Below are positions 17,032 through 27,138 of a stretch of 45,353 nt of DNA, piece after piece; position 1 is the first letter of the stretch, and every line of letters begins with the position of its first letter. The translations under genes and the position numbers were made by a program. The notes beneath the pieces are model-generated. The model was not told the origin of the DNA. It searched no databases and worked only from the letters and a program-made list of their open reading frames with translations. Source of the stretch: Methylacidiphilales bacterium (lineage in GTDB: Bacteria > Verrucomicrobiota > Verrucomicrobiia > Methylacidiphilales > UBA1321); NCBI GenBank assembly GCA_021272315.1, contig JAJSLI010000040.1, forward strand, positions 1-45,353, in the 5' to 3' direction.

Positions 17032-18093
17032 ATGAGCCTGTCCCATCCCTTTCTGGAAGTTTCGGCGTTTGTCCTGCGCTGCTGTTGCAGGCCGAGACCG
17101 GGCTACTCCGATTCGCGCATCCTGGTTATCCGGCGCAACCGGCTCGGCGACATGATTTGCACGCTGCCGTTCCTGCACGCGCTGCGGAGCCATTTCCCGC
17201 AAGCGCATATCGCCGTGGCCTGCGATACATCGGGCGCGCCCGCCGCCCGCGCTTGCAATGCGGTCAACGACGTCATTGTGCTCAAGCCAGGCTGGAACCG
17301 CCTGATTCCGTCGTTGGGCGACGCGATACGGCTTCAAGGTTATGACCGGGTCATCGCCGCGAAAGCCGGATTCGACCGGCGGCTTGCCGTTCTGACCCGC
17401 TTGAGCAACGGCGCGATGCGGATCGGTTTTGAACTGCAAACGGACCGCGCCTCGGCCTATTACACCCATCCGGTCGCCCCGCCCAAAAGTCCACACTACG
17501 AACACCAGATCGATACGCAGCTACGGCTGCTTGCACCTCTGGGTATCGATCCGGCTCCCTTTGCCTCCAGTCTTGAGATGGATCTGCCGCCAGCCGCGCG
17601 GGAATTTGCCGCGACCATCCTGAGCCGTCCGCCTTTCATCCCGCAGCGCCGGTTTATGCTGATCAATATCAGCAGCACATCCCCGTTGAAATTCGGCGAC
17701 GATGATTTTCTGGCCTTGGCCGGTCTTGTTCTCAAGACCACCGGCCTCGCCGTCGGGTTCGTCGCCGCGCCGGACGACCAGCCCAAGGCTCGCGAGTTCG
17801 CCGCGCGTCTCGCCTCGGACCGGGTGATCGCCATTGCAACGCCGGGACCACTCGAACTGGCCGCGCTGTTGGAGCACACCGTCATTTTGCTCACGCCCGA
17901 GGGCGGAGCCGCCCACCTTGCCGCCGCCGTCGGCGCATCCGCGCTGGTGCTCTGGTTCGAAGGCCCGTTCGAAAAATGGCATTCCCGCGCCAAAAACCAC
18001 CTTTTTATTCGAGCCGCGCCGCAGGAAAAAAAAATCCCCCGAGAACGTGTGTGGCAGGAGCTTCAATCTTGTATAATCTCGGCGGAAAATTAA
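17032..18093 (+). CDS. Glycosyltransferase family 9 (heptosyltransferase-like) protein 1
   Basis: First gene of a four-gene operon. The 353-residue GT-B protein has the GT9 N-terminal motif ILVIRRNRLGDMICTLPFLHAL near residues 31-52 and, near the C-terminus, TVILLTPEGGAAHLAAAVGASALVLW, the heptosyltransferase nucleotide-sugar loop. GT9 enzymes such as WaaC, WaaF and WaaQ transfer ADP-heptose to LPS inner core. Which sugar this one uses is not clear, since the usual P-D-T-G/S segment before the histidine is replaced by TPEGGAAH. The next gene starts 3 bp after its stop. Confidence 0.85.
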   Translation: MSLSHPFLEVSAFVLRCCCRPRPGYSDSRILVIRRNRLGDMICTLPFLHALRSHFPQAHIAVACDTSGAPAARACNAVNDVIVLKPGWNRLIPSLGDAIRLQGYDRVIAAKAGFDRRLAVLTRLSNGAMRIGFELQTDRASAYYTHPVAPPKSPHYEHQIDTQLRLLAPLGIDPAPFASSLEMDLPPAAREFAATILSRPPFIPQRRFMLINISSTSPLKFGDDDFLALAGLVLKTTGLAVGFVAAPDDQPKAREFAARLASDRVIAIATPGPLELAALLEHTVILLTPEGGAAHLAAAVGASALVLWFEGPFEKWHSRAKNHLFIRAAPQEKKIPRERVWQELQSCIISAEN

Positions 18094-18096
18094 GCC

Positions 18097-19215
18097 ATGG
18101 CCTCGCTCTTCAGCCGCATTTCCGCCTCGGGCTACGAAAAGGTTTTTCGCGTCCTGGCCTGGCGCCATCCTCCCGTGCCGAGGCCCATCAAGCTCGGCCC
18201 TCGTTCGCGCGTGCTGGCCTTCACCTGCGCGGGCATTGGTGACACGTTGACCGACTCGGTCGTTTTCAAGGCGCTGCGGGAAACGTTTCCCGAGGCGCAT
18301 CTCGCCGGCGTCGTCCACCGTCGGCGGCGGTTCCTGCTTGAGCACAACCCCTGCGTCAATCAGGTGTTTCTTTTCCACAAGGGCCCGCTCGCTTTTTTGC
18401 AACTGCGGAAGGAACTGCGCGCAGCGGGGGCGTGGGACGCGATCCTGCACCTGCGCGGCAACGATCCTGAGCCGCGCTGCCTCAGTTACCTCCTTGATCC
18501 CGGCGTGACCGTGAGCGTGCCGAACATGACCCGGCTCGACTGGCTCTGCGGCCATCATGTGTCACAACCCGATTGGGACGAGACCCACGGCGTCGAGCAG
18601 ACGCTGCGCATCGCCCGCTACGTCGGCGCCGACACGCCGCAGCCCCACCTTGTCTACAACGTGTCCGGGGAGGACCACGCGCGCATGGAGGAAAAACTCC
18701 GCCCTCGCCTCATTCCGGCCAAGCCGCGACTCGTCCTGCAACTAAGCGTTGGGCGGCGCGGGTCGTGGCGCAACTGGCCGGTGGAACGCTACGCACAACT
18801 GCTGCGGCTGATCGACAGCGAACTCGACGCGGCGGTCTTTGTCCTCGGCGGCGCAGACCAAGAGGAGCGCCGACGGGAACTCGAACACCATTTTAAAGGC
18901 GAGTTGCGTCCCTACCACGACATCGTCGGCTTCTTTAACCTCGCCGAGTCGGCTGCATTACTGGCCAGCGCCCACGCGCTTGTCTCGCCTGACACGGGCA
19001 TCATGCACCTCGGTTTCGCCGTCGGCACGCGCGTGGTGGCGGTCATCCATTGCAACAACCCCGTCAATCGCGTCGGGCCCCACGGCTACGGCGACCGCCA
19101 CCGCGTCGTGCAACTGCCCCGCCCCGCCCACTATCGCACGCCCGCCGACGCGAGCATGGCCGATATCCCGGCCCAGTCGGTTTTCCTCAAACTACGGGAG
19201 ATCTGGTACCAATGA
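18097..19215 (+). CDS. Glycosyltransferase family 9 (heptosyltransferase-like) protein 2
   Basis: 372 residues. VLAFTCAGIGDTLTDSVVFKALRE is the GT9 N-terminal loop (G-I-G-D-T), and VSPDTGIMHLGFAVGTRVVAVI is the C-terminal heptosyltransferase signature with the conserved Asp-Thr-Gly and His. LVLQLSVGRRGSWRNWPVERYAQL matches the strand-loop preceding the nucleotide-sugar site, where canonical enzymes have a lysine next to the WP motif (KRWP) and this one has RNWP. It starts 3 bp after the previous gene, and its stop overlaps the next start as ATGA. It probably acts in LPS core assembly on the cytoplasmic face. Confidence 0.88.
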   Translation: MASLFSRISASGYEKVFRVLAWRHPPVPRPIKLGPRSRVLAFTCAGIGDTLTDSVVFKALRETFPEAHLAGVVHRRRRFLLEHNPCVNQVFLFHKGPLAFLQLRKELRAAGAWDAILHLRGNDPEPRCLSYLLDPGVTVSVPNMTRLDWLCGHHVSQPDWDETHGVEQTLRIARYVGADTPQPHLVYNVSGEDHARMEEKLRPRLIPAKPRLVLQLSVGRRGSWRNWPVERYAQLLRLIDSELDAAVFVLGGADQEERRRELEHHFKGELRPYHDIVGFFNLAESAALLASAHALVSPDTGIMHLGFAVGTRVVAVIHCNNPVNRVGPHGYGDRHRVVQLPRPAHYRTPADASMADIPAQSVFLKLREIWYQ

Positions 19216-20357
19216 ACTTTCCCGGACTCGATCCCGCCTGGGCCTGCTATCACCACGTCGCGCGCGCTGCCGGTTTCATCCGTCCATGGACGCTGCCCCA
19301 GGCACAAGAGGCGATGGCCGGCAGCGAAAAAATCCTCGTCGTAGCCACGACTGCCCTTGGTGATACGCTCCTCACCACGCCGTTGATTGAGACCCTCTCG
19401 CAGAGGCTCGGACGCGAACGCGTTTCGCTGCTGGTGAAGGCACCCTACGCGGAACTTTACGAGCAGGACCCGCGGCTGCACCGCGTTTTCACAGTGCGCG
19501 GCAAATACCGCTGGGCCGGGCTGCGCGAGCGATTTGCCGCCGATCCCCACCGCCTCGCGCTGATCGCCAACATGACCGAGCCCGATCTCGTCCCATTTCT
19601 CTGGCGCTGCGGCGTGCGCGGCTTTCTTCGCTACCGCACCCGCTGGACCCGCTATCCCCTCTGGATGGCAAACGGCAAAATGTTGCGCAAGCCGGGCGCG
19701 CACGATTATGCCAGCGGCCACGCCATCGAAAACAATCTCGCCATGGCCAAGGCGCTTGGCATCGAGCCGACCACCCACCGCCTTTCGCTGCATCATTTGC
19801 GGGTCGGAACGCCGGACGGCGAGGACCTCGTACTCATTCATCCCGGCGCTTCGCGCGAAATCAAACGGTGGTCGGTGGAGAATTGGGCCCGCGTAGGCGA
19901 TGCGCTTGCGGCCAGGCATGGCTGCCGCATCACGCTCACCGGCGACCGCGGGGAAGTGACGCTTGCCGCCGCCATCGCCGCAGGCATGAAAACTTCCGCG
20001 CAGATACTGGCCGGAAAACTTTCCCTGCTTGAACTCGCCCAACTCCAGACCCGCTCTCTCGCCTTCCTTTCCGGCGACACCGGCCCCTATCATCTCGCCG
20101 TTGCCGTTGGATGCCCGACGGTGACGCTTTTCGCGCCGACCGACCGAGGTTCTTCGATGGAAGCGTGCGGTCCGCATCAGGCCAACGCGACGTTCCATCG
20201 TGCGATACAGACCACCCGGTACGGCGATTCGATCTTCTCGATTCCGCTCGAGAAGATGTTGGCCGAGGCGGAGGCTGTTGTCGCCGCGGCCCGGCAACTA
20301 CGCTCCCGAACCGAGGTCACGCCGTCGGCAGGCGCCGCCGCCGGAGAACCGTCATGA
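19212..20357 (+). CDS. Glycosyltransferase family 9 (heptosyltransferase-like) protein 3
   Basis: 381 residues from ATG 19212, which overlaps the preceding stop by four bases; the frame is open further upstream but that part lies inside the previous gene. KILVVATTALGDTLLTTPLIETL is the GT9 N-terminal motif. LIHPGASREIKRWSVENWARVGDAL contains the K-R-W segment of true heptosyltransferases, and FLSGDTGPYHLAVAVGCPTVTLFAPTD is the C-terminal signature. Of the three paralogues it looks closest to canonical WaaF/WaaC. The stop overlaps the following GT4 start. Confidence 0.88.
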   Translation: MNFPGLDPAWACYHHVARAAGFIRPWTLPQAQEAMAGSEKILVVATTALGDTLLTTPLIETLSQRLGRERVSLLVKAPYAELYEQDPRLHRVFTVRGKYRWAGLRERFAADPHRLALIANMTEPDLVPFLWRCGVRGFLRYRTRWTRYPLWMANGKMLRKPGAHDYASGHAIENNLAMAKALGIEPTTHRLSLHHLRVGTPDGEDLVLIHPGASREIKRWSVENWARVGDALAARHGCRITLTGDRGEVTLAAAIAAGMKTSAQILAGKLSLLELAQLQTRSLAFLSGDTGPYHLAVAVGCPTVTLFAPTDRGSSMEACGPHQANATFHRAIQTTRYGDSIFSIPLEKMLAEAEAVVAAARQLRSRTEVTPSAGAAAGEPS

Positions 20358-21463
20358 AGATCGGCGTTTTCATCCCCAACGCGACTTTCGACCTGCCCGG
20401 CACTCCCGAAGTCGGCGGCATCGAGACGTTTTCCTTCACTGTGGGCGAAGCGCTCCAGCGCCTCGGCCACGAGGTGGTGATTTTTGGCGGCGCGCCCAAA
20501 CCGGGCCGCACCCACCGTGCCACAAACGTCCCGCTCGAACTGCATCCTTACTGGGAAACGCAATTGATCCCCGATCTTGGCACGCGGTTCCAGCGCCTGG
20601 TCCAGCGGCTACACTACGGCTGGAGCTCGCGCCGCGCCTGGGCGCGTTGCCGCGTTGATCTTGTGGTGCTGGCCAAGCCGTTCGACTGGCCCGTTGCCTG
20701 GTTCTGGAAACGATCACGGCCCGGACTCAAGGTCATCATGGGTTTTCACGGCACCGATTTCTACGCTGGCGACCGCCTCTTCTACGGCGCGGTCGACGCC
20801 GCCTTTGCGGTGAGCCGTTCCGTGGCCGATCTCGCCGCGGCCCGCGTTGGCCGGCGTCCTGTGCTGGTCCCGAACCCGGTCGACGTGAACTTCTTCTCGC
20901 CGGGAGAAAAAAAGCCCGCGAGCGATGATTGGCACGTCGTTGCCGGCGGACGGCTCGTCGGCTGGAAGGGATTTTCTAATCTTGTCGAAAGCGTGGCGCG
21001 CCTACGCGACAAGCATGAGATCGTCGCGAACTTGACGATCGCCGGTGATGGTCCCGAACGTGATAAACTGGTTGCGCAAATTGCCAAGCTCGGCCTTCAG
21101 GAGCGCGTGAAACTCTGCGGCCGGCTTGATCCGCCCGCCTTGCGCGCCTTGCTCCACTCCGGCGATCTTTATGTCCAGCCCTCGATCGGTCTCGAGGCTT
21201 TCTCGATCAGCGCGCTCGAAGCCGCTTGCACCGGCCTGCCGCTGCTTCTTTCCGATCAAGTCGGGCTGGCCGGTTACCTGACCGAAGCGGATGCTATCAT
21301 TTACCCCGCGCACGATGTCGCCGTGCTCGTCTCCCGGCTGAAAATCGCGCACGACCGGCGTCACGACCCGGCTTGGACCGACAACGCCGCGCGCCACGAC
21401 CGGCTGCGGGAACAATTCGCGCCGGAACGAGTAGCCCAGCAGATACTCGATCTGGCGGCATAG
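20354..21463 (+). CDS. Glycosyltransferase family 4 protein, last gene of envelope operon
   Basis: 369 residues. MKIGVFIPNATFDLPGTPEVGGIETFSF gives the GT4 glycine-rich N-terminal loop; VMGFHGTDFYAGDRL is the acceptor-domain His motif. The C-terminal half carries VVAGGRLVGWKGFSNLVESV, LTIAGDGPERDKL, and SIGLEAFSISALEAACTGLPLLLSD with the E-x7-E pair. The ATG overlaps the previous stop as ATGA, so translation of the last three genes is coupled. The operon as a whole (three GT9 and one GT4) suggests stepwise building of an LPS core oligosaccharide. The gene ends 41 bp from a convergent TPR gene. Confidence 0.9.
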   Translation: MKIGVFIPNATFDLPGTPEVGGIETFSFTVGEALQRLGHEVVIFGGAPKPGRTHRATNVPLELHPYWETQLIPDLGTRFQRLVQRLHYGWSSRRAWARCRVDLVVLAKPFDWPVAWFWKRSRPGLKVIMGFHGTDFYAGDRLFYGAVDAAFAVSRSVADLAAARVGRRPVLVPNPVDVNFFSPGEKKPASDDWHVVAGGRLVGWKGFSNLVESVARLRDKHEIVANLTIAGDGPERDKLVAQIAKLGLQERVKLCGRLDPPALRALLHSGDLYVQPSIGLEAFSISALEAACTGLPLLLSDQVGLAGYLTEADAIIYPAHDVAVLVSRLKIAHDRRHDPAWTDNAARHDRLREQFAPERVAQQILDLAA

Positions 21464-21504
21464 GGATGAGGAGCGCAGGACTTATCCTCAATGGCTGGAA
21501 TGTC

Positions 21505-23670
21505 TCATTTGGAACCGGGAGCTTGCCGCGCCATCGCCTGCGCTGCGGCCAGATTCTTTTGTGCATCGCTATAGTCAGGTTTCAATCGCAAGGCCTCTTG
21601 GAATTGGGATATTGCTTCATTCACTCGCCCCTTTTGAATAAGAGCGATGCCGAGATTACTGTGAGCTTCGGGAAGGTTGCGATTGATTTCCAAGGCCTTT
21701 TTGAATTGGACGATGGCCTCGTCCACCCGCCCCTTTTGTAAGAGCGCATTACCAAGGTTGTAATGGGCTTCCATATAGTTGGGGTTGAGTTCCAGGGCCT
21801 TTTGGTACTGCGCAATCGCCTCGTCCATCCGTCCCTTTTGTAGGAGCGCATTGCCGAATTTGAAGTGAGCTTCAACATCGTTGGGATCGATTCCCAAGGC
21901 CTCTTGATACTGCGCAATGGCTTCGTCCATCCGCACCTCTTGTAAGAGCACATCGCCCAGGTTGGTGTGGACGGACGCATAGTTGGGATTGATTTCCAAG
22001 GCCTTCTGATACTGCGCAATGGCCGCGTCGATCCACCCCTTTTTTAAATAAGCATTGCCGAGGTTGTTGTGGGCTTGGGCTATGTCGGGGTAGATTTGCA
22101 GAACCTTCTGGTACTGTTCGATGGCCGCATCCACCTGGCCTTTGTGAAAAAGGGCCATGCCAAGGTTGGTATGAGCTAAGACATGGCCAGGATTGATTTC
22201 CATGGTCTTTTGGAACTGGGCTATCGCCTCGTCTTCTTCCCCTTTTTGGGAAAGAGCGATCCCCAGATTGTAGTGGGCCATCCACGACTCGGGATTGTGT
22301 GCCACGCAGTAGCTCCAGAGATTTTCCGGGCTGGCAAATTTCTCCGCATAACTGCGGCTTTTCCCCGCCAGTAGGACCAGAATCGTCGCCACACCCGCCC
22401 AGCCTATGAAACGAAGCCCCGGCGCCGCCCGGTTGTCCAATGCCCCCAGCCCCGCCACGGCCAGACCGATCAAACCCACAATCGGCACGTAGAGAAAATG
22501 GTCCATGACCCAGGTGAAGTACGTGTAACCGGCGACGCTCACGCTCACGAATGGCGCCAGCATCATGAGAAAATAGCCGAGCCCGAGCAACATGTGCCGT
22601 CCCCAGCTCGCGCGATACTTCCAAAACCAAAAAAAATAACCGGCCATGACCGGCCACGGCAGCAGCTCAGGCAGGGAAGGGGGATCGATCTTCCATTGGG
22701 GATATATGGGCAGTAAGTGCGCCGGCCACACCGCCTTCCAGAAATAAAACGCGAGCGAGGAACCGGTTAGCGCCAGACGGGACAAAACCCCGCCCAAGTC
22801 CGGTGCCTGAGAGGGGGCGTGATGAAGTTGGCTGTACCAGTGGCCGCAACGGAGGGTGACCCACCCAAGCGTCAGCGAAACGAGAAAAAAGGGTGTGCTC
22901 GCCTTCAGGTCGTTCCACCCAAAGCGGCCCCGTTTCCACCACGCATAAAGCAGGATGACCACCGGGAACATGACCAGGGTCGTTTTGCTTAGCATCGCCA
23001 GAAGGAAAAATCCTAACGCCAGCAGATAATCCCGTCGCGAGCCGGAGCCATCGTAATCAAGATAAAAACACATCGACAGCAGAAAGAAAGGCATGGAAAG
23101 CGTGTTTTTCAACTCCGCGATCCAGGCCACCGACTCGACCTGCACGGGATGAATGGCAAAGAGCAGCCCGCCGAGCCACGCCAGACGCAAGCCCAGCTTG
23201 TGGAAAAGTCGCCAGACTAGCAGTGAAGCGGCGAGATGCAGGACGATATTGGTGACATGATAGCCAAAAGTGTCGTTGCCCCAGAGATGCCATTGCGCCC
23301 ACTGGACACTCGCCTTGAGCGGGTAGTAATCGGCCTGCGAGCCCGGCTCGAACCAGATACTCCAGAGTCCATTAGCGCTCTGCGTGACCGGGTTTTGCGT
23401 GATATCGAAGCCGTCATCCCACAGCCAGTCCCCATGCAGCACCGGCCAGAAAATCACCGCCGTTGCGAAGATAATCACGGCAGCCTGTAAAAACGGCATG
23501 AATTCTGACGACAGCCTCAGCGTCAACCCTCCATAGACGCGCGATAGGTCCGGCCTTCCCCTCTTTCTTGCGTCGAGCATGGCCATACCGTATCGGTCAA
23601 AAGGATGAAGCTTTTCTGCTTTCATAAAAGCAGATATTGCCTGGGTCCGCCGGGCCGCCAGAAACTCCAA
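21505..23670 (-). CDS. Polytopic GT-C-like membrane protein with C-terminal TPR repeats (TMTC-like)
   Basis: 721 residues in two parts. The N-terminal 430 or so form many membrane helices; after the first helix comes [16 protein letters not shown], an acidic loop of the kind that carries the catalytic Asp in lipid-sugar-dependent GT-C transferases, and later [19 protein letters not shown], a motif shared with eukaryotic TMTC O-mannosyltransferases. The C-terminal part (from about 465) has seven full canonical 34-residue TPRs ([19 protein letters not shown] type). Such fusions are common in Verrucomicrobia, Planctomycetes and Deltaproteobacteria. Protein glycosylation is a reasonable guess, untested. 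About 55 N-terminal residues before [11 protein letters not shown] may not belong, so the start is uncertain. Confidence 0.82.
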   Translation of the reverse strand: MEFLAARRTQAISAFMKAEKLHPFDRYGMAMLDARKRGRPDLSRVYGGLTLRLSSEFMPFLQAAVIIFATAVIFWPVLHGDWLWDDGFDITQNPVTQSANGLWSIWFEPGSQADYYPLKASVQWAQWHLWGNDTFGYHVTNIVLHLAASLLVWRLFHKLGLRLAWLGGLLFAIHPVQVESVAWIAELKNTLSMPFFLLSMCFYLDYDGSGSRRDYLLALGFFLLAMLSKTTLVMFPVVILLYAWWKRGRFGWNDLKASTPFFLVSLTLGWVTLRCGHWYSQLHHAPSQAPDLGGVLSRLALTGSSLAFYFWKAVWPAHLLPIYPQWKIDPPSLPELLPWPVMAGYFFWFWKYRASWGRHMLLGLGYFLMMLAPFVSVSVAGYTYFTWVMDHFLYVPIVGLIGLAVAGLGALDNRAAPGLRFIGWAGVATILVLLAGKSRSYAEKFASPENLWSYCVAHNPESWMAHYNLGIALSQKGEEDEAIAQFQKTMEINPGHVLAHTNLGMALFHKGQVDAAIEQYQKVLQIYPDIAQAHNNLGNAYLKKGWIDAAIAQYQKALEINPNYASVHTNLGDVLLQEVRMDEAIAQYQEALGIDPNDVEAHFKFGNALLQKGRMDEAIAQYQKALELNPNYMEAHYNLGNALLQKGRVDEAIVQFKKALEINRNLPEAHSNLGIALIQKGRVNEAISQFQEALRLKPDYSDAQKNLAAAQAMARQAPGSK
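21565..22278 (-). repeat. Seven 102-bp tandem repeats coding for TPR units
   Basis: Seven in-frame 102-bp units, each coding for a 34-residue TPR. The neighbouring units are similar at DNA level (for example CCCTTTTGTAAGAGCGCATT recurs), which points to expansion by duplication. Confidence 0.85.
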
Positions 23671-23708
23671 AACCTGCCATGTCAGACGTCACTCCTATTA
23701 TGGCCGCG

Positions 23709-25760
23709 TCAGATTTTCTTTGCCGGTTTGCGGGCGGTGCCCCGGGTTGGTTTCGGGTAAGCTGTTGACTTCGCTTTCGGTTCGATTTTTGCCAGCCCCG
23801 CCTGCTGCTTCAGTTCCATGATCTGGTCGCGCAACAGCGCTGCTTTCTCGTAGTGCATGGACGCGGACGCCGCCAGCATTTCCGATTCGAGTTCCTGCAG
23901 CACCTGCATGATATCCATGTCGGGCGTCGCCTCGCCCACCACGTTCGCGGCAATCTGACGCCCTTTGAGCACATGGCCGAGGCTCTCCTGCACGGCGCGC
24001 ACGACCGAGCGCGGCGTGATCCCGTGCGCCTGGTTGTAGGCGATCTGTTTTTCGCGCCGCGCTTTGCTCACCGCGATCAAGTGCCGGATTGAATCGGTAA
24101 CGGTGTCGGCGTAGAGAATGACCAGCCCGTTCTGATGCCGCGCCGCGCGGCCCGCTGTCTGGATCAGCGAGGTTTGCGATCGCAAAAAGCCCTCCTTGTC
24201 GGCATCAAGCACCGCAACCAACGATACCTCGGGCAGGTCGAGCCCCTCACGCAGGAGGTTGATCCCGACCAACACGTCGACCTCTCCCGTGCGGAGGCTG
24301 CGCAGGATTTCCACCCGCTCGATTGTGTCGATTTCCGAGTGGATATAGCGCACTCGCACGCCGAGATCGCGCAGGTAATCGGCCAGGTCTTCCGCCGTCC
24401 GCTTGGTCAGCGTCGTTACCAGCACCCGCTCGCCCTTTTCCACGCGCAGGCGCGCTTGCGCGAGCAAATCGTCCACCTGCCCGGTCAACGGTTTCACCAC
24501 GATCTCCGGGTCGAGCAGTCCCGTCGGGCGGATGACCTGCTCCGCGGTGATGCCGCCCGCCTGCTGCACCTCGTATTTGGCCGGCGTGGCCGAGACATAG
24601 ACTCGCTGCCCGACCAAGTCGTCGAATTCAGGGAATTTGAGCGGACGGTTGTCGAGCGCCGATGGCAGCCGGAATCCGTGCTCAACCAGCACCGTCTTGC
24701 GCGAGCGGTCTCCTTCGTACATCCCGCCGATCTGTGGCACGGCCACGTGCGACTCGTCGATGATGGTCAGAAAGTCCTTCGGGAAAAAGTCGATCAGCGT
24801 AAACGGGCGCGAGCCGGGCGGGCGGCCGCTGGTATGGCGCGAGTAATTTTCAATTCCGTTGCAGAACCCCATCTCCTCCATCATCTCGAGGTCGAACGTT
24901 GTCCGCATTTTGAGTCGCTGCGCCTCCAGGAGTTTGCCTTGCTTCTCCAGCTCCGCGATCCGTTCGTCCAGCTCAGCCCGGATCGTGCTGAGCGCGTGGC
25001 GCATCTTGTCCGCCGGCGTCACGTAGTGCCGCGCGGCGAAAATGGTCGTCGCCTCCAGTGTCTCAATGTTTTCACCGTCGAGCGGTTCGAACCGCGTCAA
25101 ACGTTCGATCTCATCGCCGAAAAACTCGACCCGCACCGCGTCTTCCGTGTAGGCCGGGCAAAGTTCCACCGTATCACCGCGTACGCGGAACTTGCCGCGC
25201 GTGAGCTGGTAATCGTTCCGTTCGTACTGCATCTCCACCAGCCGCGCCAGAAATGCCTCACGGGTCAGAAACTGCCCCTTCTGCACCGGGCAGACCATGT
25301 CCTTGTAATCTTCGGGTGAACCAAGGCCGTAGATGCACGAAACGCTGGCCACTACCAGAACGTCGCGCCGGGTCAGTAGCGCGCTGGTGGCCGAGAGCCG
25401 CAGCCGCTCGATTTCCTCGTTCACGCTCGAGTCCTTTTCAATGTAGGTGTCACTCCGCGGGATATAGGCCTCGGGTTGGTAATAATCGAAGTAGGAGACG
25501 AAATATTCGACGGCGTTGTCGGGGAAAAACTGTTTGAACTCGCTGTAGAGTTGCGCGGCAAGCGTTTTGTTGTGGGACAGTACCAAGGTAGGGCGGTCGA
25601 GTGCCGCCACCACGTTGGCGATGGTGAACGTCTTGCCCGAACCGGTCACGCCCAGCAGTACCGAGTGCTTTTCCCCGGTGCGGAGCCGCTGGAGCAGCTT
25701 CTCGATCGCCTGCGGCTGGTCGCCCTTCGGCGGAAACGGGCTCTGCAATTTGAACGGCAT
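23709..25760 (-). CDS. uvrB: Excinuclease ABC subunit B
   Basis: Damage-verifying helicase-like subunit of nucleotide excision repair; receives DNA from UvrA and recruits UvrC. 683 residues, full length. The Walker A GVTGSGKT lies at about residues 38-45; the beta-hairpin region with [21 protein letters not shown] follows. Then come [21 protein letters not shown] (Walker B-like DESH), [20 protein letters not shown] and [19 protein letters not shown] (helicase motifs V and VI). The C-terminal UVR domain is at about 625-660 ([20 protein letters not shown]). A short Lys-rich tail follows. It is monocistronic here, 38 bp upstream of the GT-C/TPR gene. Confidence 0.98.
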   Translation of the reverse strand: MPFKLQSPFPPKGDQPQAIEKLLQRLRTGEKHSVLLGVTGSGKTFTIANVVAALDRPTLVLSHNKTLAAQLYSEFKQFFPDNAVEYFVSYFDYYQPEAYIPRSDTYIEKDSSVNEEIERLRLSATSALLTRRDVLVVASVSCIYGLGSPEDYKDMVCPVQKGQFLTREAFLARLVEMQYERNDYQLTRGKFRVRGDTVELCPAYTEDAVRVEFFGDEIERLTRFEPLDGENIETLEATTIFAARHYVTPADKMRHALSTIRAELDERIAELEKQGKLLEAQRLKMRTTFDLEMMEEMGFCNGIENYSRHTSGRPPGSRPFTLIDFFPKDFLTIIDESHVAVPQIGGMYEGDRSRKTVLVEHGFRLPSALDNRPLKFPEFDDLVGQRVYVSATPAKYEVQQAGGITAEQVIRPTGLLDPEIVVKPLTGQVDDLLAQARLRVEKGERVLVTTLTKRTAEDLADYLRDLGVRVRYIHSEIDTIERVEILRSLRTGEVDVLVGINLLREGLDLPEVSLVAVLDADKEGFLRSQTSLIQTAGRAARHQNGLVILYADTVTDSIRHLIAVSKARREKQIAYNQAHGITPRSVVRAVQESLGHVLKGRQIAANVVGEATPDMDIMQVLQELESEMLAASASMHYEKAALLRDQIMELKQQAGLAKIEPKAKSTAYPKPTRGTARKPAKKI

Positions 25761-25885
25761 CTGTTTAATTTATATCCGATTTGCCGGAAGCAAAGCGTGG
25801 GGAAAGCGGGAAAAGAATGGGGCGGCTTTCATGGATTGCACAATTACCTCCTTGGAACCACGGGACGCTTTGCCTATCTTGTCAC

Positions 25886-27136
25886 ATGGTGGATGAGGTC
25901 CGCTATTACTACTCGAAGGATGGCACTGAGACGCAGGGGCCGGTCAACAAAACCGCCCTTCGCCAGTTGTTTCTCGACCAGATCATCGATTCCGGAAGTT
26001 TCATCTGTCGCGAGGACGAATCCGACTGGCAACCGCTTGATCCCGGAATATTTCAGTCCCGCCCAATGCTTCGTCCCCCCTTGCGCGGTCCCAGGCCGAC
26101 GCAATCCTCTCCATCCTCCGGACCTTCCAGACCGAAACTCCGTTCCTTCCATCGGAATGCCTGGTACACCGACACCAACTTGCTCGATCCCCGTTTCCTT
26201 CGGACCCTCAATGTCATTTGTGTCGTTCTTACTTTCGGCGGCGCCCTCCTTGCCGTGCATCTGCGTTACGTTGTCTTCGCCGATACCCTTCGTTCCGCCG
26301 ACAGCCTTTATGAGGTCTTGGAGTATTTTGCCGGGTCGGCTGGCGTCATCTTCATCCTGCCATACTTGTTTTCTCTTTTTTTTCGGTATCCCACCCGCCG
26401 CCCGGCTCTCGTTATCGGCATCCTCTGCGTCGCCCCGCTTCTCCTCTGGGCCGAATACAAGTTCTTCTCCAGCGACGCTGCAAGGCACGGGCTCTTTGCC
26501 AGGGAAAATTCCGCGGACGCGTCCGATTTGAATGTTCCCTGGCGAATCCTGCCCAACGGTTATATCGATTTCGCTCCCGCGCTGCTGAATCTCCAGGAAA
26601 TCAAGGGCGCCGCCTCGACCGACAACACCGATATGGCCGTCGTCCGGCGCGATCTTGTCGTTGTGATCGATGACCTCATGACCAGGCTCAAGGCCTGCAA
26701 TGCCGCGGCGGGGAATTGCGCCCCTTTCAATCCCCTCACCATCGGCAGCCTTGATACGATCAAGACCCGCCTCTCCCTAATCTCCACCCTGCGCGACACC
26801 CAGGCCGACCTCGACAATTTTCTGCAGGCCCTAGTCGCCAATTGCCGCGTCGCCGTTGCCACGGACGATTTAAGCTCCGATTCCCTCAACGAGACCATTG
26901 CCAATTTCCGCAAATCGGCCCGGACGGACCAACTGTCGGCTTTGACCAACATCACCATGAAAATTTCCGACGACGAAACCGCTTGCCTCACAATTCTCGA
27001 GCAAAACTGGGGCCGCTGGCACGTCGATAACGGCGCCATCTCCTTTGACGATCCCAATGCGCTCGCTTCCTATAACATTTCGTTGCAGGCTGTGCAGAAC
27101 GATATCCAGGCGGTCCACGATCTCGAGAAGCAGTAA
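25886..27136 (+). CDS. GYF-domain membrane protein, function unknown
   Basis: 416 residues from ATG 25886. The N-terminus (RYYYSKDGTETQGPVNKTAL then FICREDESDWQPL) is a bacterial GYF_2/DUF4339 domain, a small peptide-binding module. A Pro/Ser-rich linker follows, then three membrane helices (LNVICVVLTFGGALLAVHL, SAGVIFILPYLFSLFF, ALVIGILCVAPLLLW) and a C-terminal helical region of about 215 residues without recognisable motif. This layout is common in Verrucomicrobia and Planctomycetes. cinA starts 2 bp after the stop, so they are cotranscribed. The open frame reaches 25781, but ATG 25886 places the GYF domain at the N-terminus. Confidence 0.75.
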   Translation: MVDEVRYYYSKDGTETQGPVNKTALRQLFLDQIIDSGSFICREDESDWQPLDPGIFQSRPMLRPPLRGPRPTQSSPSSGPSRPKLRSFHRNAWYTDTNLLDPRFLRTLNVICVVLTFGGALLAVHLRYVVFADTLRSADSLYEVLEYFAGSAGVIFILPYLFSLFFRYPTRRPALVIGILCVAPLLLWAEYKFFSSDAARHGLFARENSADASDLNVPWRILPNGYIDFAPALLNLQEIKGAASTDNTDMAVVRRDLVVVIDDLMTRLKACNAAAGNCAPFNPLTIGSLDTIKTRLSLISTLRDTQADLDNFLQALVANCRVAVATDDLSSDSLNETIANFRKSARTDQLSALTNITMKISDDETACLTILEQNWGRWHVDNGAISFDDPNALASYNISLQAVQNDIQAVHDLEKQ

Positions 27137-27138
27137 AC

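Noticed and set aside
21565..22278. Regular DNA repeats that could suggest a CRISPR array or satellite
   Set aside because: The 102-bp period is in frame and codes for canonical 34-residue TPRs; there are no unique spacers and no cas genes.
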